Origin: Gymnorhina tibicen
Taxonomy: Eukaryota; Chordata; Aves; Passeriformes; Artamidae
NCBI GenBank assembly: GCA_013399875.1
Contig: VXAZ01002267.1
Location: 2,039,053-2,103,052, forward strand
Direction: 5' to 3'
DNA: 64,000 nucleotides
Under the pieces are notes generated by a model. That model worked only from the letters and a program-made list of their open reading frames with translations. It was not told where the DNA came from and did not search any database. Below, piece by piece: positions 1 through 12,330 of the stretch; the first letter of the stretch is position 1; every line of letters begins with the position of its first letter. The translations under genes and the position numbers were made by a program.

Positions 1-1125
1 AATAACCTATCCAAGCAACTCCAACTAATGCCATTTTACAGAGTACTCTGCAGCATTAAGTGAAGCCCTTGCCTGAAAATGATTAATCCTGTAGAGTTTT
101 CAAAATGCTAGCAACTCCTCAGGTTGCTGGATTTAGAGGGGGAAAAAAAAACAATGCAGAAAAAGCCAACCAAACAAACACAAACACATTGGTCGCTGTA
201 TATATATAATAACTAATATGACCTAGTTATTATTTCATTGCTGATGAACTGCGTTCATGGGTGCTGGATAAACTTAATGTTTATCATACTGAAATCATTT
301 GCAGGCCCCCAAGGAATTAAGAACAGGCATTAGGTAAAGATCTAAATTAGATGAAAAGCAATCCAGACTCACTGTGGGGTCATTCACGTGCATACAATGC
401 AGAGTGTTCAAACACACGGTCTGGTGCTGTTAAGAGATTTGTTTTCCTTGTGTTTATCTCCCTACGCCAAGTGTAGGCTATTAAAGCTTGGGTTCCCTGA
501 GCCAATAGCAGGAATCACTTTTATTGTCAGTGACTTTGGATTAAAAGGGTTGGCACTTGTGTTCTGTTGTACGGAGTGGACACTCACTGGGTTCCAGGCA
601 CACTTCCTGCAGACTCTTTTTGTGGAGACTTCATTACTATTCTGTTAATACAGTCAAGGCACGCAGCACTCAGGTTTATGAACGTACTGCTGACCTGAAA
701 TGTGTGAATTTCCCCTTCAGTGTTCGTTGTGTGGTGGTGCACATGACACTGTACGTGGTTGTGCCTTCAGAACTATTTCTGTTTCCACTTTTTTATTAAA
801 TTGATCCATGATGGATGCAGTGAATGGAATCTGCTTTGGGTGAGAGGGTCTGTCACAAAGACAAAATTACTGGTTAGCAGATTTTTGCAGTTAAACAACA
901 GCATTTAATGCAGTTATCTTATCAGACTCAGGTGTTATCTATAATGTGGCAGCAGTGATCCATTCTGGGACCTTCTCCTCATTGCATCCAGCACTTACCT
1001 GTGCAACCAGGACAGAAACAGGCCCCTTAAAGCTGCTCCTGCGTGTGCAGCACCTGGGACCATATTCAGTGTGGTCAAGGATTGCTTTTAAACCCATCAT
1101 TGTTGCTGGTTTTGTCTCCCCATAG
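1..1125 (+). other. SFMBT2: SFMBT2 intron, 3' part (upstream of first visible exon)
   Basis: This stretch has no recognisable exon. It ends in a pyrimidine-rich tract and a CAG-type acceptor (ATAG at 1122-1125) directly before the first SFMBT2 exon in the window. I looked for the preceding MBT-repeat coding sequence and did not find it, so the upstream exons lie outside the window. Short open frames here have no family resemblance. Confidence 0.7.
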
Positions 1126-1235
1126 GTTCTCAGCATGGTGATCAATGCAGCTTACAAGCCAGGGAGTGTTTTACGAGAACTGCAGCTTGTGGAAGACCCT
1201 CAGTGGAATTTCCAGGAGGAAACACTTAAAGCAAA
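1126..1235 (+). CDS. SFMBT2: SFMBT2 exon (SLED domain, first part)
   Basis: This 110-nt internal exon reads [20 protein letters not shown] and continues to a Lys codon split by the next intron. It has an AG acceptor at 1124-1125 and a GTAAGT donor at 1236, and ends after two bases of a codon. The protein is the start of the SLED domain (Scm-like embedded domain, DUF3588), which in the related Scm protein SCML2 binds DNA. SFMBT proteins are Polycomb-group nuclear factors that read methylated histone tails through MBT repeats and take part in repression with YY1-type PhoRC complexes. The sequence matches my memory of SFMBT2 better than SFMBT1. The gene enters the window from the left, so start codon and MBT repeats are missing. 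Confidence 0.93.
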
Positions 1236-4200
1236 GTAAGTCTTCAGTGTGTGTTCTTTTATTTGGGAGGTTTCAGAAAGGCAACTGTCTAGGGGGAAAA
1301 AAAAAAAAAGATAAGAAAAGGGCTTTTTTCTATTGTGAGTGTTTTACTTTCCTAATTATAGTTTTGCTGCATTGAATTATCTGACTCATTCCGTAGCAAC
1401 TTCAGAAATGAAATGTTCACCTGAATGGTTCATTTCTATTGTCTTTCTCCAAGCAGCCATCCAGTTTTTGATGAAGTGATGTCCTGAGTTTTATGATAAG
1501 CTGTTCTTATAAGCTTGGCTATTACTGAATGAACTCAATTCCTGGCTTTCTAAATGGAGGAGTATTGCTGTTTTTAAATTAGAGCCTGTCAGGCTAATGC
1601 AGAAAAAACTGGTGAGAATGAATGGCACCAAAAAAAGTTCAAACAAATTAGCAGGGACACATTTTTTATCAGGAGTGTGATTAGGGCAAAGTAATAACAG
1701 ATCAGAGATTCAGGTCAAGATTTGATGCCTTTCTGGAATATATTCCTCAGTTCTGAATTCCTCCTTCCAACGTTAAAATCTACCTGTTTATATCTTCTTA
1801 ATGTAATGGGCACTATACTTGGGATGTATTTCAACAACCATTGTCTCTCTGAAAGAGGGGAGTCTCGCCTGAAGCTCTCTCCAGAGTCCTTCTGAAGAAC
1901 AATTCTTCCCACTTGAAGATGGATGTCAACAAATAGTTCTTTGAAGACAGCTCTCTTTGTTGACTAATGGTCACGTTGACTTTTTAAGTACTGTAGTTAA
2001 ATGCAGTGAATCTCACCCTTTGTATTGAACTGTTACTCTTTTTCAAAGAAAAGCAATTTTCTCTTGGTTATTCGGTATGAATAGCTGCCAAACACAGCAC
2101 TACAGATGGCTACTGTATTTGTAGCTCATGTACTGATGTTTGCCCATGCAGATACTGCAGAGCGTTCGTGTGTTCTCTGGTTGAGGCCAAGAGTTAAGTG
2201 CAGGAGTCTTTGCACACACTTAAGCTGCTTTTCTGAAGGAGGATTTCAAGCTGAAATGAAAATCTACGAGAAAAATCATATTTTTAATTTGCTTCTTTCA
2301 CCCATGGGGAAAGTCAGGCTTTTGTGTTTGTCAGTTGAGATGTTGTGGATGGATATCTAAAAGTCAGCCTCGCGCATGCAGATTTTCATTAAAAACAAGT
2401 CTTTGTCCGTGACCTGGTTTTCACTGATTCCAGGATCCCACATCTTGTGCTACAAATATCAGATAATTCACTCCTGCAGGTATTTAGCAGTTGTGAAATC
2501 AAGTTGTAATGCTCCATCTTAACATCTTCTCCTGCAAAGAACTGAGCTTACAGGCAGCTTTCCTATCAGCAGTATCCTGAGTAGGATTTTGCTGGGGCTT
2601 CCCATTTGAGTGTGGGGATCTACCTTGTGCAAAAGCAGAAATACCTATTTCTTAAGGCTACTGCAATCCATATTTCTAATGGGAGACAGCCTGGGAAATG
2701 TTTAACTGACCATCCATGATAGCATTTTATGTTGCCCCCAAGTCATGGCCCATGTACGTGTTCCTGTGTGCCGGCTGCCCCAGCAGGCATCAGCCTCAGC
2801 TCTCCAGGGAGTCAGGCAGCATCTTTCAACTTTATTAAACCACAGAATGGATCATTACAGGCTCAGAGCTGGGACAGCAAGTTTTGAAGTGCCTTCTGAG
2901 AACAGCAATAGATTCTACTCCAGTGTGGCATTGCCCTCTGGCTCCCGAGGAGACAAAAGCTCCTGGGTCGGGGCAGCACCTTGTTCCTGCAGCTCTCTGG
3001 CTTCTGGGGCTGCTCTCTTCACAGAGCAGTGTTTGGTGGCCATGCCAGCTTGCCTTTGGGTAGTTTGAGTACTTTAAAGAGTGAATGACAGAGGATTGAT
3101 ATGCCCCAAGACTGTCTGGCTGCCTTAGGACTACCTTCTCTTTTCCTTCCTGAGTTTGCTTGAATTGCTTAATCAAGAAGTTTTGGTTGTGCAGGAGCAG
3201 AAAAGAAAACACGGTCGTGAAACCAGATACTGTGGAACATGCAAACAGCATGTGATACCTTCTATCAGGTGTGACAGTGCTCCAGAATCTCAAACAGAGA
3301 CCTGCGATGAGCAGCAGAGGCCTGTAATGAGCGACTTCCAGCTCCATGGGCTCCGGGTGGTGCCTGTTGCTAAGGATGACAGCTCCAGAGCCAGCTGTGA
3401 GGGGACACACTGTGTCACCGCCTTCCTTCTGATGTGGACTGGCACACCCTTGGATCTTGGCAGTGTTGTTTGTTTGCAGTGCCTGCAGTAGGGTAGAGCC
3501 AAGGGGATGGTGAAGAGAAGGCTGCTTTCCCACCGTCCCAAACGCCAGGTTTTGCACTGCCAGGAATGCATTTTCTCAGTCCTGGGGCAGCCTGCATTTA
3601 GTTCACTCTGCTGTCATGAGTGACCACTGCGGAATCAATTACGCTCACCTTGCAAAGCAGATAAAACAATTTGGATTGTCCAGAGAGATGTGTTTGCAGT
3701 GTGTGATGGCAGCCGTTTCCCATCAGCACTGCTGGCTCCGTGTGAGAAGAGTCAAACCTGATTTATTGGTGATGATGAGTTAGAAATGTCAGGCTTGATC
3801 CTCTTGAGTTCCCATGAGGGCCAGTTGAAGCTGTCGGCATTCAGCCCTTACAGTTTTGATGCTCTTAAGTTCAGTGCCTACATCTTGATTTGCCTTCCCC
3901 ATTTTACATAAAATGCTTAAGGGACTTCCTGCTTTTCAAGGGTTTTCATTTCTAAGGGCTGTTAGTGGGGCTGTTCGGACTTAGCCATTTTGGAGGACTT
4001 TGGACATAAACAAAAGCAGTGTGTGCAGGAAGTTACCTCCTGGCTCTTGTATGAAGCCTAGTTGATCAAACTCATAAAGATGAGTATTCCTGGACTCCTT
4101 CCTTAAATGAAGTTCTGAGAGCTGCTCAAATCCAGTAGCTGAACTCTAGGAATATTTACCCCTATGCCAGACATCATTGCTTATTTATGAGGCTGCATTT

Positions 4201-7200
4201 CAAAGAAAGCCTTTTCACTGCAGTTGCTTTAGAAGACTGCCTTTCACTTGTGATAGGTGAGGCTGAGGTGTTTGAAATGTTCTTTGCCTCAGCCTTTGCT
4301 AGTGAGGGTTGCCCTCAGGCCTCCCAGGGCCCTGGTCCTGTTTGAGGGAGTGAAGTGTTACCCACAGTAAGTGGAAAAGAATCTAAAGACACTGGAAGCA
4401 AACTGAATGTGCACAAGTGCATGAAAGCATTTGGAATGCAGCCAGCTCTGCCTGGGAGAACTGGTCAATGTCATTGCAAGGCCATTCACTGCTGTGTTTA
4501 AGAATTGATGATGATGAGGGAAGATTCCTAATGTGTGGAAAAAGCTAAGCATCACACCCCTCCTCAAGAAGGGCAAGAAGGAGGAGCCAAGTAACTACAA
4601 GCTGTCAGCTTAACTTTCCTGGAAAGGTTATTAGCCAAATCCTCTTGGAAGCCATTTCTGAGAACATGCAGGACCAGCAGGGAACTGGCAAGAACCAAAG
4701 GGCCAGTTGTGCCTGATGTGATGAGGTAACTGGTTTGGGGTTGAGTTAAAAACAGTGGAAATTAATTTATGTTTGTTTTGAGCAAGGTTTTCCAAACCAG
4801 GACCAGTGGAATGACTTAAACCTTTTATTTCTCTAATCAGGAGGAGACTTAATGAGAGGCCTTACAGCCAGAGCATTCCAGTGCCCTTTCTGAATCATGT
4901 CTTCAAGAGTACAGAGTGCCACTGGATGATTAAATAGCTTTGAAGGAAGTTAAGTCCTTATGTTTGGCAGACTTTAAGGTAGTGAGACAAAACAGAAATT
5001 TCTTGCAAAAGAATAGAAAGGAGTTTTTGGTCCCCCAAAAGGAAATTTAGTCTCTCATCTACTGAGTTGTTCAAATTAGTCTCAAGAATTGTCAGAATGC
5101 CTTAGAATGGGACTTATGAAAATGAGGCTCTCAGTGTTCTTGCTGTTTGAAGTGTCTTCAGCACAAGACTTTCTGTGTCATCACACAGCTGTCCCTAACT
5201 GAGCTCCTAGAAGACACTATGTTCTCATGAACCTCTCATCTATTTTAGGAAGCTTCAACAGAAGAATTTTACTGCAAAGTGCTGTTCATTTAATATTTTT
5301 GCTCATGGATCAGCAAGTGTATTTTTCATGGAAATAGTTCCAGCCTTAAGGTTTTCTCCGAGTTTGGGGGCTGAGGGCAGGGAAGGGGGAAGAGGAAAGA
5401 AATATTCCTTTGGTTTTAGCTGAAAAATACATTTTTTTAAAAAGAACGGTGATTTCTAAGAAAACTGGAAATATTATCCTTGAGACAGCAATTGTCCAAG
5501 TCTCCAGTACTGCCATGCTGTGCATGCAGATACTTGCTGCTTACAAGTGATTGAGAAGATAGAAGCCCTGGTATAAAAACATAAATAGGAGTATCAGTAG
5601 TTGGTAATTTTCTAAGAGATGCGAATGGAAAAGGTTTTCTGACAAAGGAGCTCCTTCCACATGGCTGTCCTAGAAACAGCTCAGATTACATTTGGTGGTG
5701 CCTGTGTTAATAATCTTTAGTGTGTGAGGAATACGGAAAATATTAGTAGAACCTGGTTTATAGTTGAAAGAGGTGCTGCCAAGACCAAAATGATGTAAAA
5801 AATATTGCTGTGGCCAGTACTAACACCTTGGGTTATTGAGACTGATTGCTGCAGTCATGGAGATCTCCATGTTGCCATCCTCTCTGTTAATTAAAGTGTG
5901 TGTTGCACTCAAAGCAGACTATGAAATCAGTCAGTTGTTCATTTTCCTAGTTTCATCTTTTCCTTTCAGCAGGCACTGTAGTACAATGGGTCCTTCCTGG
6001 GCAGCCAAACACAATAGGAAGCACACAGTTAGAGAAAGTCAGCCATCCTTGAATAATACCCATCAGGCAGCTTTCTTAGCTTATAAGAAAGAAGATCAAG
6101 AGGCAATTTGATTAGAGTGCTTTTGCAGGGAAACAAAACCAGATGCAGTCTTTTCATCCTAGTGGTGAAAGTCAGAACAAGGACAAATAAATGTGAGTTA
6201 AATTCAGGTGCATCCAGACATAAAATGAGGTTTAGGCACATGAGGTATAGGCACAGGTGCTCCCTGTGCCATGATTCTTCCAGTGTGGAGACCCTTGAAG
6301 CTGGTGCTTGTCTGGAAGTGCTGGTTCAGTCCAAGCAGAGTTATTTGGGTCCAGGTGAAAGCAGCATGGTGAAATCCTGCAGGCTGTCACAGACTCACTG
6401 ACCCAATAATCCGGGCTGTCGTTAGACTTAATGGCTCCTGGAGAAGTAATAAGTGCAGGAGTCTTTTCAAACACACTGAAAAGAAATATAAAACTTTTAT
6501 AAGTAGATACATTTAAATGCCTGTGGCATTTGGTCTTTTTGGTACTAGGTATTGCCAAATCTTCCTCAGCCAGTCTGCTTCTGCAGCTGTTTCATAGGGA
6601 AGCTGGGATCGTAACAGTGCTCTGTACCTGAAAGGAACACTTTCCCTTTTACATCATCTGTCCAGGTCTTTAAGGGTGTGTGAAAAGTTGGCTCATTAAG
6701 TCATTCATGCATTCAAGTGAATGAATCCAGGATTGTCTTGGCACCAAATGGGCTATCAGAGTCAGCACCTTGCAGAAGTGCTCATTTAGGTTTTATGTTG
6801 AGGTGATAATTTGGGTTGCAACATGAGGATGGTTGGACTGGGCTGTTCGAAGACCCAAGTTTCATTTTGGGTTTCACCCTTTATAACACTTCATGTGCCA
6901 CAGTTTTCCTTTTCCCACACCCCTTTGTTTCAGAAGAGCTGTCTGAATGTTTTAACTCTCTGGTCACATCTTTATTTCTCCACCTCCTCCTCTTCCTCTC
7001 CCATATCTATCAGCAGCTGCTAGGAAACTGCAGCTCTTAATACACTGACAAATGCTTAGTCTCATTTTTCCTGGTGACTGTATCTTTGTCTTTCCTTGCC
7101 TCCCACCCAGTAATCTTTTATTCACTGTTGTTCCCTCTTTTTCTTTCATGTATGTTACTTTCCCTCCTCTGAGCACATTTATAATGCTACAGCACCGGGT

Positions 7201-8229
7201 GCACTTGTGGTTGTCTCTCGTGTTGCATTCCTCAGGATGCGTAAGAGATGTTTTAAAAACCTTATCTCACTGTTTACAACAGCTTGCTGCTGCTGTTTAA
7301 TAAATTACAGGGATAATTGGTTTTCCAGGGTTCACATCTACAATGTAGTACAGCAGGGATGTAACTGTATCTTTCTCAGCCATTTATCACTCAGAAACAG
7401 TTTGTATAAAACACCAAAATAAATGTTTAGGTAGCATAGCAAATTCAAGACAAACCTTTCATTGCAGGTTTCTGCTCCAAGCATTCCCTGTAGGAATCAG
7501 ATTTTAGGGCAGATTTTAGTTGCTGCAGTCCTGTTAAATAACTCTAGAGGCTCCTGATGGGTTCCTCAGGTTTTCTAGTGCCCACATCTGTGACTGGTGA
7601 AGTCATCTGGTCCTGGGGTGGCAGAGATTGTTGTTTCACTCAGGTACTTCTTCACAACGATTGTGTGTCCTGGTATCCACAGCTGGCACCCTGAGTCTTG
7701 GGAATTGTTGGAGCTGGAATGTGATATGGGAGCAGGAAAGATGGCAATGGAGAAGACCAAAAGTGCACTGGGGGCTTACAGAGTTCAACCCAAACACATG
7801 GTGGTGACCAGAAGGCTCGGCAAGGTGTATAAACATCTGATCATGGGTCAATATATGAAGAGAGACTGCATCCCTCTCCTAAAAACTTTACATCAGTTCA
7901 TAATAAGGGCTTGCTGCCCTGTGTAGGATCCTCACCTAGGCTGCTGACGTTTTTTTCCTTCTCTTGCCCTATATACAGATATATCCAATGTGCACATGGA
8001 TCCCTTCCCAAATCATGTCCACACCTTCAATTTATTTCACCCTTTCTTTCCTCAAGTCCATCTGAAGTGCAGCCACTAAAAAAAGTAGACCTGTTCTGCC
8101 TGCATTCCCAAGAGAGACCTTCTCCCAAAAGTCCCTAGGGAGGATCTCTCTGTGTTAGAGGAGGGTCTGGTCTGTAGCACCACAGGATTTTGCTGGATTA
8201 GTGACGTGGGGTCTTGTACTCCTCCCTAG
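1236..8229 (+). other. SFMBT2: SFMBT2 intron of 6,994 bp
   Basis: The intron runs from a GTAAGT donor to a CTAG acceptor at 8226-8229. It holds a decayed CR1 reverse-transcriptase fragment at about 4255-4740, and otherwise sequence in which I recognise nothing. Several open frames of 60-240 codons occur here, including a 240-codon frame on the opposite strand at 2835-3557. None resembles a known family and they overlap each other in conflicting frames, so I treat them as chance. I saw no tandem hairpin array of the kind found in rodent Sfmbt2 introns. Confidence 0.75.
4255..4740 (+). mobile_element. CR1 LINE fragment, ORF2 reverse-transcriptase region, decayed
   Basis: The segment reads like the stretch of avian CR1 ORF2 that leads into the reverse-transcriptase core. 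It runs from GAGGCTGAGGTG near 4259, through codons giving KKGKKEEPSNYKLS (about 4564-4610), to a degraded equivalent of the region around GNSQHGF. Stop codons and frame changes break it. It is in the same orientation as SFMBT2, lies deep in an intron and is presumably inert. Boundaries are approximate because divergence is high. Confidence 0.7.
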
Positions 8230-8405
8230 GTACAGAGGGAAGACGTACAGGGCGACTGTGAAGATCGTGCGGACGTCAGACCAGGTGGCAGATTTCTGCA
8301 GGAGGGTCTGTGCGAAGCTCGAGTGCTGCCCCAACCTCTTCAGCCCTGTGCTGGTGGCCGAAGTCTGCCCCGAGAACTGCTCCATCCACACCAAAACCAA
8401 GTACA
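8230..8405 (+). CDS. SFMBT2: SFMBT2 exon (SLED domain, second part)
   Basis: This 176-nt exon starts with G, completing the split Lys codon, and continues [20 protein letters not shown]. It includes [20 protein letters not shown] and ends within KTKYT, leaving one base of a Thr codon before a GTGAGT donor at 8406. The Cys-rich segment ([11 protein letters not shown]) and the following NLFSPVL are hallmarks of the SLED fold shared by the Scm/SFMBT group. Phase agrees with both neighbouring exons. Confidence 0.95.
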
Positions 8406-9891
8406 GTGAGTATTGGAGAAATCCCTCTTGGTGCTGGCTGGGAACCAGGGAAGTGGGAGATGGTGTGTGGTGAAGAACAGGAGTTGTGTGATATGTTAAT
8501 ACTGATTAGGAGTCATCTCATCTAAGAGCAGTTATTTAATCCTGAGGCCGCCACAGGTTCCCTTAGAATCTTGTAGCAGAAGACTGTCCATCTCACTCCA
8601 TCCTAACACATCTCTTTGGAAGTTACCACTTTTTGAAAGTGTTGACTTCCCTTCATATCTAAAGTTAACACAAGGAGCACCTAAAAGGATCCTGCAGTGG
8701 CAAGCTGAGATTTAAACTTGCTACATCTGACAGAGCTTCATTACGTGAGATGAATCCTCTTGGTAAAAGATTTCTGGCATACACACCAGCACAGGCCAGT
8801 GCCACAGTGCTGAGGTGCTGGAAGATTTGGGGACACCGACTCCCTACTCAGTGTTTAATATTTAAACATGATCCTGCCTGTTCAGGAAAGCTGTTGTCAG
8901 GCATGTGTTCAGCACTTGTTGTTATCAATGTTACTGATACTATTGGCTCTTAAACAGGTCAGGAAAGTTGAAGAGTGCTGTCCTTCTTCCACAAAGGTTG
9001 CAGAAAGCAGTATGGTTGATTTAAAGCAACTGTCTTGTGTTTGTTGCCACAGTAGAAGAAGGAATGGGCTTAAGGGGATACTGAGATCACTGAGGATGGG
9101 TTTCTGTAGAAATCTACACCTGAGCTGGAGTCCTGGCTCCCACTGGTAGCAAATGGAGACCTGGAGGAGTGCAGCTGGGGGAGCTCCAGCTGAGGTTGTC
9201 TCATCTCAAAGTTGATGGGTTTATGTGACTGGATTAATTTTTCCTCAAAACTCCATTGATTTGCTGAAAGGCTCAGTTTAGTTATGAACTTTGGAATGGG
9301 TGCCAAGTGCCACTTCATTTTTCCTGGGATACCCTACATGGTCAAGGACAGAGTGTCTTTCATCCCCAAATATGTCAGAAGGCGTTAAACACAAGCATCT
9401 AAGAGTCTGAAAGGGGACACTCACATCCTTAATTTCAACTTGGGCTGCAAAATAGTTGAAAGTAGTAAAAAACCCCCATTCCTTTGTACATGATTGAGGA
9501 TAGCTGGCCCTCTCCCTTCTCTGCTGAAAACATGAGCAAGTGGAAGGTGTCTGAGACTGTTACCTCACACAGCACTGCATTGGATCAAATCTGGGACTTG
9601 TTGGCCTCTGTCCCTCCAAATCACTGCTCAGCTCTGCCTAAACACATATTGTTAAATTCTGAAGCCTTCATTCATCATCAATAAATCTGGATACATAATG
9701 GCTGTAGCGCTCTGTGCTAGTCCAACATGACACCTTATATTTATGCTGGACATTTTTTTCCAAATCAATGTATTTTAAAGTTTAAATTGCACCTAGAGTA
9801 CAGTCCTGAACCTGTAGCAAGGAAGCAAGCCAAAGTTCCCTTCTTTTCGGTGGTTAAAGTTTTTAATGGGCATTGTGCTTCATTTCCCCAG
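8406..9891 (+). other. SFMBT2: SFMBT2 intron of 1,486 bp
   Basis: The intron begins at a GTGAGT donor and ends in TTTCCCCAG at 9883-9891. I recognise no repeat, exon or RNA gene in it. Confidence 0.8.
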
Positions 9892-10064
9892 CTTATTACT
9901 ATGGGAAGAGGAAAAAAATCATTAAACCACCGATTGGGGAAAATAACAACATGAAAAGTGGCCATGTCAAGCCAGCCAGACGCAGAAAGAGGCGGAAATC
10001 CATCTTTGTGCAGAAGAAAAGGAGGTCTTCAGCTGTGGATTCGAATGCTGCAGGCTCTGCAGAG
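9892..10064 (+). CDS. SFMBT2: SFMBT2 exon (basic nuclear-localisation segment)
   Basis: The 173-nt exon completes the Thr codon and encodes [18 protein letters not shown], then a very basic region. RRRKRRK is at 9978-9998 and KKRR at 10014-10025, spaced like a bipartite nuclear-localisation signal between the SLED domain and the acidic linker. It ends with SAE in phase 0, before a GTTTGT donor at 10065, which is weaker than GTAAGT or GTGAGT. The basic cluster fits a nuclear chromatin protein; its transport role here is inferred from composition. Confidence 0.95.
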
Positions 10065-11798
10065 GTTTGTGTCGCACTGAGATAAATCAGCAAAAAACCC
10101 TTGGGGCTTCTTTTTGTCCCCCATTCTGCATTTTCCTTCTGGGGGGCTTCTCAGCACACCCGAACACTTCCAGTTTCTATTTTGAATCCTTCCTTGCTCC
10201 TCTGTTCTTCTGAGGTCAGACTGGTTTTATTGGGGCATTTTGGGGATTTTTAAGCGGTCCATTTCAGAGGTACCAAGCAGATTTTTTGCTCCCACCTGGC
10301 CAATACTCACTGGCTGACATGCTGCCTGATATGATTTTGTTTTATTTCCTTCCTTGAAAGCAGGAAGATGAGCCTGTTTGATGCTTTGCAGAGCATCTAG
10401 CAGAGTGAAGGAGCTTTGTGATCCATGTCTAAGATCTCCAAGTATTATAATAAATAGTGATAGCTCATGAGCCATTGTGGCTTCAGGGAATTTTATTTTT
10501 TGCATTAACTATTTGTAATATTTTTGGCTCCCAACATCAAGCCTTAGCATACAAGCAAATGGTTTGTGTCTCAAATACACAGAATGTGAGGGCTCAGTCT
10601 TTGCACTCTGCTGCGTGATACGACAGGGCCTGAGCCTCAGCAAAGATTCATGTCCAAATTAAACCTGGAATAGACTTAGTTCTGTGTGGGCTGTTTCTGG
10701 GGGCTTTTCCCATGGCAGCAATAACAAGGTTCATGTGTGGTTTCCCTTTCTCAGCTGAGTGCCGGTGATTGCTGCTTTGTGCAATGCAAAATAAAACTGG
10801 TTTACTTAAATTCCCTCTACTTCAACTAGAGTAGGGTATTTTATTCAGCTTTCAGTTGATTGCTTTCATCTTCATGGCTTGGTCCTCATTTAGGTGTAGT
10901 TCTGCTTCATTTCCTTAGATTATACCTGCTTCAAAGGAACTTAAACTTATGTAAGCTTAAATCAACCATTAGCCAAGTTTTTCAACCTTTCAGCCAGTAC
11001 AACTCTCTTTGTCTAAATTGCTCTTTCACTCAAGACCTGAGCATATGGCTTTGGGTGCCTGCTCACACTTGGATCAGAGCTAAGCTGTCAAAGCCATTTG
11101 GGCAACTCACGTGTATATAAAGTTCAAAATACACAGTTTCCATCAGTTGGTGTGTCCTTGTAAGCTCTCTGTGGCAGAAATAACAAGAATCTGGTATAAT
11201 ACTTTAAATGGACCTTTGGGATTCACCTCCAGCAGTTCAGTGTTGGTCTGAAAGCAGGGAAATCTGGGTGAAATCCTGTCCTGAGTTTTGCAGAAATGTC
11301 ACTAAAAGAGTGCTATCTTGCACATCTAGATATTTACAAAAGGCACCAATATTTCCCTTTTTTCAGGACCAGTAACACCCAAAGCAATTTGAAGCAATGT
11401 GCAGGTTTAAAGTCAAGCCTACTTCTGATCTTACTTCATCTCAATCAACCTGAATTTCATTTTATCCTTAGTATTTTCCATTTCTCCTCCCATGAATCTG
11501 CAGCACCACAAGTTTTGAGATACCAGCCCAAGAGAGGAACATTTCATGCCAGATGAGTTATTGCTGTTGACCTTTAGCTAGGAGGAGAAAAAGGATTTTC
11601 TGCCACGTACTTTTTTTCTTCCATGTTTTGTTACAACCCTAAATTGAGGGCTAATTCACTTAGCGCTGTAATGAAAACAAGGTAATTCAGTTAAAATAAA
11701 TGTTACCCTGGACCAGCATGGCCATGGGAATGCAGTTTGACCCCGTGCCTTTGGATTTGCTGCTGTATCCGTCTCCTGGATGCTGTTTCTCTGTGAAG
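10065..11798 (+). other. SFMBT2: SFMBT2 intron of 1,734 bp
   Basis: The intron begins with GTTTGT and ends in TCTCTGTGAAG at 11788-11798. No repeat or other gene is recognisable in it. A large forward open frame covering the 3' end of this intron is simply the following exon read back into the intron. Confidence 0.8.
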
Positions 11799-12047
11799 GA
11801 GAGCGAGGACGACGAGCCGGACGCGGTGGAGGATGAGACGGGGAGCGAGGAAACGAGCTCGGAGCTGCGGGATGACCAGACGGACACGTCCTCGGCCGAG
11901 GTGCCCTCCACCAGGCCCCGGCGAGCGGTCACCCTGCGGAGCAGCACTGAGCTGGACAGGCCTCCTCCCACTGAGAGAGCCCGCCGGAGCCGGAGACCCC
12001 AGCCCCACTCCTACAGCGAGGCAGAGAAGGGCACACAAGCCAAGGAA
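11799..12047 (+). CDS. SFMBT2: SFMBT2 exon (acidic Ser/Thr-rich linker)
   Basis: The 249-nt exon (83 codons, phase 0 at both ends) reads [20 protein letters not shown], continues through [16 protein letters not shown], then [11 protein letters not shown], and ends AKE before a GTGAGT donor at 12048. It is an acidic, probably disordered linker between the basic segment and the SAM domain. It is much richer in GC and CpG than the flanking introns. The [13 protein letters not shown] and [10 protein letters not shown] stretches are what I recall from vertebrate SFMBT2, and they are the main reason for choosing SFMBT2 over SFMBT1. Confidence 0.94.
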
Positions 12048-12201
12048 GTGAGTGTGTCCCATTTCATAGCAGAATTCCTCCTAAATTCACCTTCAGTGCC
12101 AAACCTTCCTGGTCTGAGGAGGGTATCCCTGCCCTGGTTCTCCACAGAAAGTAGTTTGCTTAAGGAAAGCTTTTCTTCTTTTTTTTTTCTTTTCTTTTTA
12201 G
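12048..12201 (+). other. SFMBT2: SFMBT2 short intron of 154 bp
   Basis: This is a very short intron with a GTGAGT donor and a strong uninterrupted pyrimidine tract (about 12176-12199) before TAG at 12199-12201. Retention would read on from the preceding exon to a TAG inside the intron, so it would truncate the protein before the SAM domain. Confidence 0.85.
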
Positions 12202-12330
12202 GAAATTAAGCAAGAAGAGGAAGAGAAGCTCGTCCTGGACAGCAACCCACTGGAGTGGACTGTCACTGATGTTGTGAGGTTTATTAAACTCACCGACTGT
12301 GCACCCCTTGCCAAAATATTTCAGGAGCAG
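12202..12330 (+). CDS. SFMBT2: SFMBT2 exon (SAM domain, first half)
   Basis: The 129-nt exon (43 codons) encodes [20 protein letters not shown] and continues [20 protein letters not shown] to QEQ, ending in phase 0 before a GTAGGA donor at 12331. [14 protein letters not shown] is the first helix of the sterile alpha motif domain found at the C-terminus of Polycomb-group Scm/Sfmbt/Ph proteins, which mediates self-association and hetero-association. Confidence 0.96.

Noticed and set aside
2835..3557. 240-codon minus-strand frame within the first intron
   Set aside because: No family resemblance, overlaps other frames in conflict, and lies inside an intron with no supporting promoter or exon borders.
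1236..8229. Intronic microRNA cluster as in rodent Sfmbt2
   Set aside because: No tandemly repeated hairpin units are visible in this intron, and the rodent cluster is, to my knowledge, lineage-specific and in a different intron.
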